Positions 6,826 to 14,915 are shown, numbered from the stretch's first letter. The stretch: 20,311 bases of DNA from UPXZ01 sp964345395 (GCA_964345395.1 CAYFRA010000031.1:1-20311), one strand, 5' to 3'. Notes: generated by a model not told the origin, from the letters alone. Program-made: numbers and translations.

Positions 6826-8601
6826 TTATTCGTTTGATAAGTTCATTAAAACATCACGATAAGAGTTGAAAATCTTAGATTTTGATACAAAACCTTTATA
6901 TCTATTATCATCATCAACTACAGGTAAATTCCAAGCTCCACTATCTTCAAAAATCCTCATCACTTCATTCATTTGCATATTACAGTTGAGCACAGCAGGA
7001 GGTGATATCATCAACTCTTCTACCGTGAATTTATCATACAGCTCTTGTCTAAACATAATATTCCTCACCTCATCTAAAGGTAGAATACCCAAGAATTTAC
7101 CCGTTTCATTATCGACAACAGGGAATACGTTGCGTTTAGAAGATGCTATCACTTGTATTAAGTTTCTCATTGACATTTTGGGCTCCAACGCTATTAAATC
7201 GGTCTCTAATAGCTTTTCAACATCGAGCATTGTCAATACAGCTCTGTCTTTATGGTGCGTAATCAGATCACCCTGCATCGCCAAACGAACTGCATAGATA
7301 TTGTGACTTTGAAATACTTTGATGGTGATAAAAGAAACAGTAGAAACTATCATCAAGCTCATAAACAAGTTGTAGCTTCCTGACAATTCGGCAATTAAAA
7401 AGATACCTGTTAATGGTGCGTGCATTACGCCCGACATCACACCCGACATACCTGCCAAAACAAAGTTTGAAGTTGGTGCAACAATGCCAATTAATCCAAA
7501 TAATGTGGCAACAACAAAGCCAGTGATACTACCTATAAACAGTGATGGTGCAAACAAACCCCCTACACCTCCAGGACTGGTGGTGGAAGCAGTTGCAACT
7601 GATTTGAAGATAATAATCAACACCAAATAGGCCAATAAAATCCAGATATTATCACCCATATTGGCTATGAAACTTCTCTCAAGTACCTGAGAGATATTTC
7701 CATTTAATAGTGCTTCAACAGTATGATAGCCCTCTCCATAAAGCGGAGGAAAAATGAAAATTAATATACCGAGAAACAGACCCCCAATTAAGAGTTTTTT
7801 TCTTGGTGATTTGATTTTTTTGAAAAACTTTTCCAATCTACTCAAACTACTTGTAAACATCAAAGCAACCAAGCCCGTAACAATACCTAAAACTATAATC
7901 TGAGGAATGCGAGACACATCAAAAAGTTCATATTTAGAAAATTCAAACATAAAAGAATTTCCACTCAACAAATAGGACAATGAGGTAGCAGTTACCGAAG
8001 ATATCAACAGCGGTATGAGCGAGGTCATCGTCATATCCAACATCAAAACCTCTAAGGTGAAAACCAAACCTGCAATAGGTGCTTTGAATATGCCTCCAAT
8101 TGCACCAGCAGCTCCACATCCGACCAAGAGCATCAAAGTTTTCTGATCAAGGCGAAACAATTTACCCAAATTGGAGCCAATGGCAGAGCCAGTTAGCACA
8201 ATGGGCGACTCGGCACCTACAGAACCACCAAAACCAATGGTGATGGCACTCCCTACTACTGACGACCATACATTGTGAAGTTTTATAATAGATTTGCGAC
8301 GTGATATGGCATATAAAATTCTTGTAACCCCATGGCTTATGTCATCCTTGATGATGTGTTTTACAAAAAGATAACTGAGTGTGATGCCCATTGCAGGAAA
8401 AACCAAATACCAGAAATTAACTTTCTCTACTGGAAAACTACTGGTTAAAAACCTTTCGATCAGATGAATAGCCAACTTCAAAATCAAACCAGCAATAGAA
8501 GCCAATATCCCAATGACAAAACTAAGTATCAACACAAAGTTTTGCTGTGAAATATGTTTCTCTCGCCAGTTAAGAACTTCTTTTAAGGATGGGGTTTTCA
8601 A
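6826..8601 (-). CDS. ClC-family chloride channel/antiporter with two CBS domains
   Basis: Inner-membrane ClC protein of 591 residues: a membrane core (about 20-430) and a cytoplasmic pair of CBS domains (about 455-590) that probably bind nucleotides. Core motifs: SHGVTRIL (89-96) at the first filter position, GGSVGAESPIVL (125-136) with the external gate glutamate Glu131, KAPIAGLVFTLEVL (173-186), GGVGGLFAPSLFIGS (345-359) at the GxFxPxL filter, and the inner tyrosine Tyr410 (SGSYNL). Relative to E. coli ClC-ec1, the internal proton glutamate (Glu203) aligns with Val185, the GREGP block reads GAESP, and the proline of G-x-G-x-P is Thr93. Transport mode and ion are therefore uncertain. The start ATG is about 27 bases below a -7 box. 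xseB follows in the same transcript. Confidence 0.93.
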   Translation of the reverse strand: MKTPSLKEVLNWREKHISQQNFVLILSFVIGILASIAGLILKLAIHLIERFLTSSFPVEKVNFWYLVFPAMGITLSYLFVKHIIKDDISHGVTRILYAISRRKSIIKLHNVWSSVVGSAITIGFGGSVGAESPIVLTGSAIGSNLGKLFRLDQKTLMLLVGCGAAGAIGGIFKAPIAGLVFTLEVLMLDMTMTSLIPLLISSVTATSLSYLLSGNSFMFEFSKYELFDVSRIPQIIVLGIVTGLVALMFTSSLSRLEKFFKKIKSPRKKLLIGGLFLGILIFIFPPLYGEGYHTVEALLNGNISQVLERSFIANMGDNIWILLAYLVLIIIFKSVATASTTSPGGVGGLFAPSLFIGSITGFVVATLFGLIGIVAPTSNFVLAGMSGVMSGVMHAPLTGIFLIAELSGSYNLFMSLMIVSTVSFITIKVFQSHNIYAVRLAMQGDLITHHKDRAVLTMLDVEKLLETDLIALEPKMSMRNLIQVIASSKRNVFPVVDNETGKFLGILPLDEVRNIMFRQELYDKFTVEELMISPPAVLNCNMQMNEVMRIFEDSGAWNLPVVDDDNRYKGFVSKSKIFNSYRDVLMNLSNE

Positions 8602-8634
8602 AATAAATATTTATTGTAAAAAAAATTCAGATTA

Positions 8635-8642
8635 CAAAGGTA
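8635..8642 (-). promoter_or_regulatory. Probable -7 box for the ClC-xseB unit
   Basis: On the minus strand the sequence reads TACCTTTG, an exact match to TAnnTTTG. It lies about 34 bases above the ClC start codon, in the 76-base gap after the glycosyltransferase stop. No convincing TTTG stands at the expected -33 distance, so confidence is moderate. Confidence 0.4.
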
Positions 8643-8677
8643 TAATATTTATCATAATTTAGAAATAAAACTTGATA

Positions 8678-10084
8678 CTATACTCCCTCTCCTCTAATCA
8701 ATATTTTTATTGTGCTTACCAAAATCTTTATGTCAGTAAATATGCTCATATTTTCTAAATAGAGTATGTCATAGTTGAGTCTTTCAATCATTTTATCAAC
8801 CGTATCGGCGTAGCCCAACTTGATTGGACCCCACGATGTGAGGCCAGGACGAATACGATAAAGCAAGCAATAATAGGGAGCCTCTTTTTTGATTTGATTG
8901 ATAAAAAACTCACGTTCAGGGCGCGGACCGACAATACTCATCTCACCCTTTAGCACATTCATCAGTTGAGGCAATTCATCAAGTCTGTATCTTCTTAAAA
9001 CACGTCCAATTTTGGTAATTCTATTGTCATCGGCACTACTAAGTTGAGGTTTCCCATTTTCAGAGCCAACATACATCGTGCGAAACTTAAGAATATTAAA
9101 GCCCAATCCGTGATAGCCAATCCTCTCTTGTCTATATAGTATAGGGCCTTTTGAATCAAGCTTAATGGATATGGCAATAATAATAAAAAGAGGTAGCAAA
9201 ATAATCATACCCAAGATGGATACAAAAATGTCGAAAAAACGCTTATGTGCCAGCTCCCAGTCGTGCATCGTGTGTTGGGTTACGCTGACCAAAGGTTCTA
9301 AAAAAGAGTTATTTACCCTCACCTTACCTGTGAGTATTTCATAAAGCCGTGGAGCAAAAGATATTTCTGTGTTATACTCAAACAACTCATTCAAAGTATT
9401 GAAAATTTCATCCTCTTCAGCATCATCAAAAGCGATAACAATTTCATTGATTTGATATTTTGTGATGACATCTTTGATGTTGTGCATATAACCTACTATC
9501 TGATTGCCATCAACAAAATTCTTTTTTGTACGTTTATGTTTTATAAAACCAACCACTCTATTTAAATACTGTGTCTGCTCAAACTGCTCAGCAATTTTCA
9601 TTGCTTTTTCACCCGTACCTACAATTAGAATGTTAAACTTCCACACACCTTGTTTGAATTTGAAGCGCACATACTGACTTTGCAGCAATCGGAAAAGGTA
9701 TGTATGCAGAAATAACAAAATAATCAACACAAATAAAGAGTAGTAATAATACTCATAGCTAACCAAATTGTCATCCAAAAGCAAAAGAAAGAAGATAACA
9801 GTAGAAATAACAACAGTAGAAACCAAGGTAAAAAAAATCTCTATGATAAAAGAGTGTTTAATTGGGTTGATGTAATATCCTGATAGATAGTGAATAAAGA
9901 TACTAAATATGGGGAATAGGGCTAAATTGGTATAATAATTATAATTAGGAGCAAAAATGGTAATATTTTCAAAGAGAACTCCATCATTGACCACCCTTCT
10001 AAACATCATAAATAGCACCCACACGATGACTGCTGCTAAAAAGTCAAAGAAAACATAGCGATATGTAAGCTTTTTTTTATTCAT
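8678..10084 (-). CDS. Polyprenyl glycosylphosphotransferase (bacterial sugar transferase)
   Basis: Membrane enzyme that starts capsule, exopolysaccharide or O-antigen repeat units by moving a sugar-1-phosphate from a nucleotide sugar to undecaprenyl phosphate. 468 residues from the ATG; a TTG one codon earlier is less likely. Residue numbers here count from that TTG. Four N-terminal membrane segments (about 12-29, 52-72, 80-104, 114-134) lead to a nucleotide-binding-like domain (NILIVGTGEKA, 152-162). A further membrane segment (287-308) precedes the catalytic PF02397 domain with KFRTM (334-338), RYRLDELPQL (366-375, the DE pair) and SIVGPRPEREF (384-394). This is the WbaP/EpsE-type architecture. 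No other polysaccharide genes are adjacent, so the sugar and product cannot be read. It follows the yrdC-type gene by 23 bases. Confidence 0.93.
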   Translation of the reverse strand: MNKKKLTYRYVFFDFLAAVIVWVLFMMFRRVVNDGVLFENITIFAPNYNYYTNLALFPIFSIFIHYLSGYYINPIKHSFIIEIFFTLVSTVVISTVIFFLLLLDDNLVSYEYYYYSLFVLIILLFLHTYLFRLLQSQYVRFKFKQGVWKFNILIVGTGEKAMKIAEQFEQTQYLNRVVGFIKHKRTKKNFVDGNQIVGYMHNIKDVITKYQINEIVIAFDDAEEDEIFNTLNELFEYNTEISFAPRLYEILTGKVRVNNSFLEPLVSVTQHTMHDWELAHKRFFDIFVSILGMIILLPLFIIIAISIKLDSKGPILYRQERIGYHGLGFNILKFRTMYVGSENGKPQLSSADDNRITKIGRVLRRYRLDELPQLMNVLKGEMSIVGPRPEREFFINQIKKEAPYYCLLYRIRPGLTSWGPIKLGYADTVDKMIERLNYDILYLENMSIFTDIKILVSTIKILIRGEGV

Positions 10085-10107
10085 CAATAACGTTCTTGTT
10101 TAGAAAT

Positions 10108-10671
10108 TTAAGGACGAATCACTTTAACCTCATTATTTACCCCCAAGCGTATTATTGAGCTTGCTTTCACTTTCTGATTCTCATTTTGACGATAACTAAC
10201 CACATAATCAACCGACTTTTTAATCAACTCTTCAATCTCTAAAAAAGTTGTTGGTGCACTGTTGCCACTGATATTGGCTGAGGTCGATACAATGGGTTTT
10301 CGGAATCTTTCACATAGCTTCCTTGAAAAAGCTTCATTCGTTACCCTTATCCCAATACTACCATCATCAGCAAGCAGATTTTTAGCTAAATTTTTAGCCG
10401 AAGGATATATAATTGTAAGCGGTTTGTCACTCATCTCTATTAAATCCCAAGCCATAGACGGCACTTCCTCCACATAAGCTTGTAATTTTGCATCCGAATC
10501 AATCAAAACCAACATCGACTTCGACTCCATCCGTCTCTTAATTTCATATATTTTCTGCACAGCAAGCTCATTAGTTGCATCGCAGCCTAAACCCCAAATG
10601 GTATCAGTAGGATAGAGAATAACCCCACCATCACGTAAAGTTTGTAATGCCTTTTTTATATCTTCTTCCAT
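10108..10671 (-). CDS. tsaC: L-threonylcarbamoyladenylate synthase (YrdC/TsaC family)
   Basis: Makes threonylcarbamoyl-AMP from threonine, bicarbonate and ATP, the first step of the t6A37 modification of ANN-decoding tRNAs. The ATG at 10671 gives 187 residues; an upstream TTG reading adds only MRT and is not needed. Family marks: GGVILYPTDTIWGLGCDA (15-32), KRR (45-47) in the ligand-binding loop, DKPLTIIYP (82-90), SIGIRV (105-110) and the STSANISG motif (129-136). The C-terminal Sua5 domain is absent, so it is the short TsaC-like form. The sugar transferase gene follows after 23 bases and may share its transcript. The gene is divergent from the alanine dehydrogenase-like gene, with about 157 bases between them. 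Confidence 0.92.
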   Translation of the reverse strand: MEEDIKKALQTLRDGGVILYPTDTIWGLGCDATNELAVQKIYEIKRRMESKSMLVLIDSDAKLQAYVEEVPSMAWDLIEMSDKPLTIIYPSAKNLAKNLLADDGSIGIRVTNEAFSRKLCERFRKPIVSTSANISGNSAPTTFLEIEELIKKSVDYVVSYRQNENQKVKASSIIRLGVNNEVKVIRP

Positions 10672-10774
10672 TGTCCTCAATAATTCTATTAAGAAAACGT
10701 AGAATAATCTCTTTTATTTCAATGCGAGGAGGATTCCAAATTATAATAAAATTTTGTACAAAAAGAGAGTTCTG

Positions 10775-10806
10775 TTTGCTACTTTAATGAATAATAATTA
10801 GATTTG
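10775..10806 (+). promoter_or_regulatory. Promoter of the alanine dehydrogenase-like gene
   Basis: TTTG at 10775-10778 (followed by C), a 20-base spacer and TAGATTTG at 10799-10806: exact matches to both Bacteroidota boxes. Transcription should begin near 10813, only about 16 bases before the ATG. Confidence 0.65.
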
Positions 10807-10828
10807 TAACCATAAATATTTTCAAATT

Positions 10829-12031
10829 ATGAGCAAAGAGGCAAAAAATAAATCAAACTATTTTCCAGAAGAGAGTTTACTCAAAGAGATAATCAGCAAT
10901 CCTAAGCTATCAATTGGGATACCAAAAGAGAATGAAAAGGTAGAAACGCGCATTCCGCTCACTCCTGAAGGTATCGAAATGATTGTTGAAGAAGGTCATA
11001 GTGTATATATTGAGAGTGGCGCTGGTGATTCTATATCCTACTCTGATCTCCAATATAGCGAAGCTGGAGCCTATATAGTCGAAAATAGAGATGAGGTGTT
11101 CTCTACTGATTTGATTTTTAAGATTGCACCTCCTACCATCGACGAGTTGGAGATGATGCACAATCGAGCTACTCTTTTCTCTGCCTTGCAATTGATCAAC
11201 CTTTCAACAGAAGCAATAAAAGTGATGATGAGAAAAAAGATGAATGTTTTTGCTTATGATTTAATCAAAGATTATCAAAACAACTACCCCATTACCAACT
11301 CCATTTCTGAAGTTGAAGGCAACACTACAATTGGTGTAATTTCGGATTTGATGAGTAGTGAGCGAGGAGGAAAAGGTATAGTTTTAGGTGGTGTTGCAGG
11401 GATTACCCCCACCGAAATTGTAATCTTGGGTGCCAGCACATCAGGGATTGTAGCCGCCAAAACAGCTATGTCATTGGGTGCGATGGTGAAAGTATTTGAC
11501 CACGACATCAACAAGTTACGAAAAGTACAGCAATATTTAGGACGGCAGGTATTTACTTCTGTCATTCATCCCAAAGTACTTATAAAGGCATTGGGCTCTG
11601 CTGATGCTGTGATAGGCAACCTCAGGTATATCAATGGTTCAGAGCGTTTTATGATTTCGGAAGATTTGGTAAAAACAATGAAAAAAGGCGCTATAATAGT
11701 AGATTTGAGCATTGATCAAGGTGGGTGTTTCGAAACATCTGAATGTCGAACAATTTCTGACCCACTGTATGAACGCCACGGCATCAAACATTACTGTGTT
11801 CCCAACATATCAGCACGAGTTGGGCGTACTGCTTCTATGGCCTTGAGCAATGCTTTGGCTCCATTAATTTTGAAAATGGGAATGCAGGGTTCTATTCAAA
11901 ACTCTCTCACAAATGACATTGGTTTAAGAAACGGAGCTTACGTATATAACGGTCTGATGATTAATCATTTAATAGGAAGCTATTATAACATTCCATCCAA
12001 AAGTATAGGCTTATTTTTATCAGAGTATTAA
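10829..12031 (+). CDS. Alanine dehydrogenase-like NAD(P)-binding protein
   Basis: Member of the alanine dehydrogenase/PNT family (400 aa). An N-terminal extension of about 26 residues precedes the family start LSIGIPKE (27-34). Conserved relative to B. subtilis/M. tuberculosis Ald: the pyruvate-binding arginine in ETRIPLTPEG (Arg41), the lysine in LIFKIAPP (Lys98), the nucleotide-binding loop VILGASTSG (198-206), and VDLSIDQGG (291-299) with Asp296. The segment that in Ald reads F-T-x-L-H-L with catalytic His96 is here LFSALQLI, so Gln121 replaces the histidine. Reversible alanine/pyruvate conversion is the family reaction, but this substitution makes it uncertain; another amino or keto acid substrate is possible. 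It is monocistronic by its own promoter and converges on the thioredoxin-fold gene 40 bases on. Confidence 0.82.
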   Translation: MSKEAKNKSNYFPEESLLKEIISNPKLSIGIPKENEKVETRIPLTPEGIEMIVEEGHSVYIESGAGDSISYSDLQYSEAGAYIVENRDEVFSTDLIFKIAPPTIDELEMMHNRATLFSALQLINLSTEAIKVMMRKKMNVFAYDLIKDYQNNYPITNSISEVEGNTTIGVISDLMSSERGGKGIVLGGVAGITPTEIVILGASTSGIVAAKTAMSLGAMVKVFDHDINKLRKVQQYLGRQVFTSVIHPKVLIKALGSADAVIGNLRYINGSERFMISEDLVKTMKKGAIIVDLSIDQGGCFETSECRTISDPLYERHGIKHYCVPNISARVGRTASMALSNALAPLILKMGMQGSIQNSLTNDIGLRNGAYVYNGLMINHLIGSYYNIPSKSIGLFLSEY

Positions 12032-12071
12032 ATACTCATCAAAGGCAGTACGAGAAAATATTGGATTCAGT

Positions 12072-12503
12072 TTACATACCGACCAACTCATCTAAAGCAT
12101 AAAACAAACGGTTTTGAGCATTATCTTGTGATCCATAAAACGAGCGGAAAATTTCACCATTTTTGTCAATCATAATCCAATGAGGTGTGCCTTCACACTC
12201 AAATTTCTCATAGTTTTCTTGACCCTTATCAAAATAGATAGGTATTGGCAACTCCTCAGTAGTGAAAAGACTGATTATATCCTCTTTTGTAGCCACCTCT
12301 CTGCCAAAATCAGTATGAATAGCAAGCACATTCAAATTATCATACTCTTGCGAAAAGTCGTAGGCCAATGGAATAGCTCTCCCTACACAACCCAAACAGC
12401 GATTGTTGAAAAACAGAATTAACATTGGCTTACCATTATTATATTTTTCCATTATATCAATAGCTTCCCCTTCTAAAGTGCTCACTTGTATTCCTTTGAT
12501 CAT
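12072..12503 (-). CDS. Thioredoxin-fold (TlpA/AhpC-like) protein with CLGC
   Basis: 143 residues. The core reads PMLILFFNNRCLGCVGRAIP (26-45), with a CxxC pair Cys36/Cys39 after the first strand, and a cis-proline in EGTPHWIMIDKNG (104-116). These are the marks of a thioredoxin-like disulphide reductase of the TlpA/ResA group. Those proteins are normally exported, but no signal peptide or membrane anchor is present here, so this one is predicted to be cytoplasmic. Its partner is unknown; a peroxiredoxin-like or general reductase role is possible. It appears to be monocistronic: a -7 box stands above it and the ald-like gene converges from the other side without a visible terminator. Confidence 0.8.
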   Translation of the reverse strand: MIKGIQVSTLEGEAIDIMEKYNNGKPMLILFFNNRCLGCVGRAIPLAYDFSQEYDNLNVLAIHTDFGREVATKEDIISLFTTEELPIPIYFDKGQENYEKFECEGTPHWIMIDKNGEIFRSFYGSQDNAQNRLFYALDELVGM

Positions 12504-12536
12504 TTTGTCTCTATTTTAATTTTTTTAATTTGAGTG

Positions 12537-12544
12537 CAAATATA
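12537..12544 (-). promoter_or_regulatory. Probable -7 box for the thioredoxin-fold gene
   Basis: On the minus strand TATATTTG (then C), an exact TAnnTTTG, about 34 bases above the start codon at 12503. The -33 box is not clear. The rest of 12504-12755 holds no gene and only short, weak inverted repeats near 12610-12634 and 12657-12673. Confidence 0.4.
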
Positions 12545-12755
12545 GTGCTTTTTTAGATTATGAGTTATGATTTTAATAGCGTATAAGTTTTATTGATATG
12601 ACCGTTTTTGTATGATCGCAATTATTTATCATACTGATAACTCGATTCCGCAGTCGGTTCTCATTGAGAGAACTATTACTTATCTTATGCAGTTTTGCTA
12701 TTTACTTTCTTCGAGACAAACAGTGATTAACTTTCACAAAGCTATTATTCATCTA

Positions 12756-13745
12756 TTATCTCAAACTCACCTCCAAACTTTCTCCTGCATAGTCCACTAC
12801 AATACCTTTTGCGTCAGGATTGAAAGATTGTGCATTATCTTTGCTAACAAAAACAATATTGAACCTCCTCTGCTTTAACATCCCATCAAAACCTCCTTTA
12901 CGATCTCCAATTATCAATAGCTTCCTGCTGTTATCAAATCGAAACTCAATATTTGAAAAGGCTCCCTTTTCATAATTGTAGTTCACATTCTCATCCTCGT
13001 AAAGTGTAAAAACTCCATCCTTTCCATCGTAAACATAGAGTGTTATGAAGTCAGCATCTTTTTCATCGCTATACTGAATCTCTGGTCCAATTGGTAAAAT
13101 AGCTCCTTCGGGTACAAAGAGAGGAATTTTATCATAAGGTGCTGGATAGTCAAAGCCTTCTCCTCCAGCGATAAACTTTCCATTATAAAAATCATACCAC
13201 CCATTGTTTTTGGGAAAATATACGTAACGGCTATTAGCTTGATATTTATAGACGGGACAAACCATAATTGAATTTCCAAACATATATTGATCACTGATAT
13301 TCAACACCTCTTTGTCATTGGCATAATCCATAACCAAAGCACGCATAATGGTATAATCGCGGTGATAAGTCATACCTGCTAAGGAGTAAATATAAGGCAT
13401 AAGGCGGTAGCGCAATTTGTTGAAATAGAGCATAGTTTGGTATGCTTTGTGATTTTCGGGTGCAATGTTGTACATTTCGCGATATGGAAACTGCCCATGC
13501 GAACGGAATAGAGGTACAAAAGCGGCAAATTGATGCCAACGTACATTCAATTCACGCCACTCTTTCAAATCTTGATTTTCTACGCCTGTTTGCTCATAAA
13601 TATGTTGAGCTTGTTCATATCTTTTTTCAACACAAAATCCGCCAATATCCATTGTCCAATAGGGAATACCACTCATTGCGAAATTTAATCCTGCTGATAT
13701 TTGTGATATCGATCTGCTTATTGGTGCATCTGTGAGCGATATCAA
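12756..13745 (-). pseudogene. C-terminal remnant of a GH31 glycosidase (alpha-xylosidase-like)
   Basis: An open frame of 329 codons that matches only the last part of a glycoside hydrolase family 31 enzyme, normally about 700-950 residues. Recognisable: QISAGLNFAMSGIPYWTMDI (15-34), the RWHQFAAFVPLFRSHG block (69-84), and the C-terminal beta domains up to a natural end (VVDYAGESLEVSL). The N-terminal beta domain, the catalytic nucleophile Asp, and the W-x-GD acid/base Asp that lies just before AGLNF are missing. The first 14 codons (from a TTG after an in-frame stop) do not look like GH31, so the break lies near 13703. The frame is otherwise uninterrupted, which suggests a recent deletion or rearrangement. 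No catalytic activity is expected. The substrate class (alpha-xyloside or alpha-glucoside) is inferred. Confidence 0.85.
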
Positions 13746-13780
13746 GCTTCAAAAAACTGTTTCTATAAAATAACTGATTT

Positions 13781-13827
13781 TTCACTAAAAAGTTTCTTCT
13801 GATGTTTTGAAGAAACTTTTTAGTGAA
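13781..13827. terminator. Perfect 19-bp hairpin between GH31 remnant and rpoD
   Basis: TTCACTAAAAAGTTTCTTC (13781-13799) and its exact complement (13809-13827) flank a nine-base loop. The T-rich arm followed by TTTATTT resembles Bacteroidota terminators. Its place between divergent genes, upstream of both, is odd for a terminator and suggests it belonged to a gene that has been lost. A C8 run follows at 13837-13844. Confidence 0.55.
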
Positions 13828-13972
13828 TTTATTTCACCCCCCCCACAAGGGATAAAAGGAAAAGATTAAAAGTCTGTAGAATTTAAATAGTCAGGAAATA
13901 AAACGATATTACAAAACAAATTGGATTGCAATTCGTTATATTGTTAGATTTTCAGGAAAAATATAGGTGTTA

Positions 13973-14004
13973 TTTGCAAATCACCTTATATTTTTGTAAT
14001 TTTG
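13973..14004 (+). promoter_or_regulatory. rpoD promoter
   Basis: TTTG (then C) at 13973-13976, a 20-base spacer and TAATTTTG at 13997-14004, both exact Bacteroidota boxes. Transcription would begin near 14011, about 18 bases before the ATG at 14029. The promoter position rules out the longer reading of the gene from a TTG at 14002. Confidence 0.7.
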
Positions 14005-14028
14005 TATCCAATTTTTTCCAACCTATAT

Positions 14029-14889
14029 ATGAGACAATTAAAGATTACCAAATCAATCACTAATCGTGAAAGTGCATCATTAGACAAATATCTACAAGAG
14101 ATTGGTCGAGAAGAACTAATATCAGTAGAAGAAGAAGTTGAACTTGCACAGCGAATTAGGAATGGCGATCGTATTGCATTGGAGAAACTTACACGTGCAA
14201 ATCTTCGATTTGTAGTATCAGTTGCAAAACAGTATCAAAATCAAGGATTAAGCCTCCCCGATTTAATTAACGAAGGCAATTTAGGACTGATTAAGGCAGC
14301 TGAAAAATTTGATGAGACACGTGGGTTTAAGTTTATCTCTTATGCTGTATGGTGGATTCGCCAATCAATCCTACAAGCCTTGGCAGAGCAATCTCGTATT
14401 GTGCGTTTGCCTCTTAATCAGGTTGGGTCTCTAAACAAAATCAATAAAGCTTTATCTAAATTCGAGCAAGAATTTGAGCGTCGTCCTTCAGCTGAAGAAC
14501 TTTCTGTGAAATTGGATATTCCTGTAGAAAAAGTGAGGGATACGATGAAAGTTTCTGGAAGACATATATCTGTTGATGCTCCTTTTGTTGAAGGAGAAGA
14601 CAACAGTTTGTTGGACGTGATGATCAATGACGATTCTCCTCATGCCGACAGAGAGTTGATGAATGAGTCGCTCTCCAAAGAAATTGACCGTGCTCTATCT
14701 ACATTGAGCGATAGAGAGTATCAGATAGTAAGAAAATTCTTTGGGATAGGAGTGCCAGAAATGACTCTTGAGGAGATTGGAGAAGAGTTTGGATTGACAC
14801 GTGAACGTGTAAGACAAATCAAAGAAAAAGCTATAAGAAGATTGAGATCCAATTCGAGAAGCAAATTGTTGAAAGGCTATTTAGGTTAA
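14029..14889 (+). CDS. rpoD: Primary RNA polymerase sigma factor (RpoD/SigA)
   Basis: Directs core RNA polymerase to housekeeping promoters, here probably the TTTG/TAnnTTTG type seen across the window. 286 residues, the usual short Bacteroidota form without region 1.1. Region 1.2 is SLDKYLQEIGREELIS (17-32). Region 2 runs LTRANLRFVVSVAKQY (54-69), DLINEGNLGLIKAAEKFD (78-95) and FISYAVWWIRQSILQAL (102-118). Region 3 spans about 130-200. Region 4 has LSDREYQIVRKFFGIG (226-241) and the helix-turn-helix TLEEIGEEFGLTRERVRQIKEKA (246-268). The start MRQLKITKSI is the family start and lies below the promoter. The short terminator at 14916 ends the transcript. Confidence 0.97.
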   Translation: MRQLKITKSITNRESASLDKYLQEIGREELISVEEEVELAQRIRNGDRIALEKLTRANLRFVVSVAKQYQNQGLSLPDLINEGNLGLIKAAEKFDETRGFKFISYAVWWIRQSILQALAEQSRIVRLPLNQVGSLNKINKALSKFEQEFERRPSAEELSVKLDIPVEKVRDTMKVSGRHISVDAPFVEGEDNSLLDVMINDDSPHADRELMNESLSKEIDRALSTLSDREYQIVRKFFGIGVPEMTLEEIGEEFGLTRERVRQIKEKAIRRLRSNSRSKLLKGYLG

Positions 14890-14915
14890 AACAACATTTT
14901 TGAAAAAACTATACT

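Noticed and set aside
8678..10671. A capsule or exopolysaccharide locus around the sugar transferase
   Set aside because: No other glycosyltransferase, flippase, polymerase or chain-length gene is nearby; the neighbours are yrdC-type and ClC genes, so the enzyme stands alone here.
12610..12673. Short inverted repeats GTATGAT/ATCATAC and GTTCTC/GAGAAC downstream of the GH31 remnant
   Set aside because: Stems of six and seven bases without a T-run are expected by chance in an AT-rich gap and do not make a credible terminator.
13737..13749. Adjacent EcoRV and HindIII sites (CGATATCAAGCTT) like a cloning-vector polylinker at the GH31 break
   Set aside because: The bases on both sides do not match the polylinker and no vector sequence follows. 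A 13-base match to one of many possible vectors can be chance. Read coverage over the join would settle it.
14002..14028. Longer rpoD reading from a TTG at 14002
   Set aside because: It overlaps the -7 box, adds nine residues absent from the family, and the ATG at 14029 gives the usual 286-residue protein.
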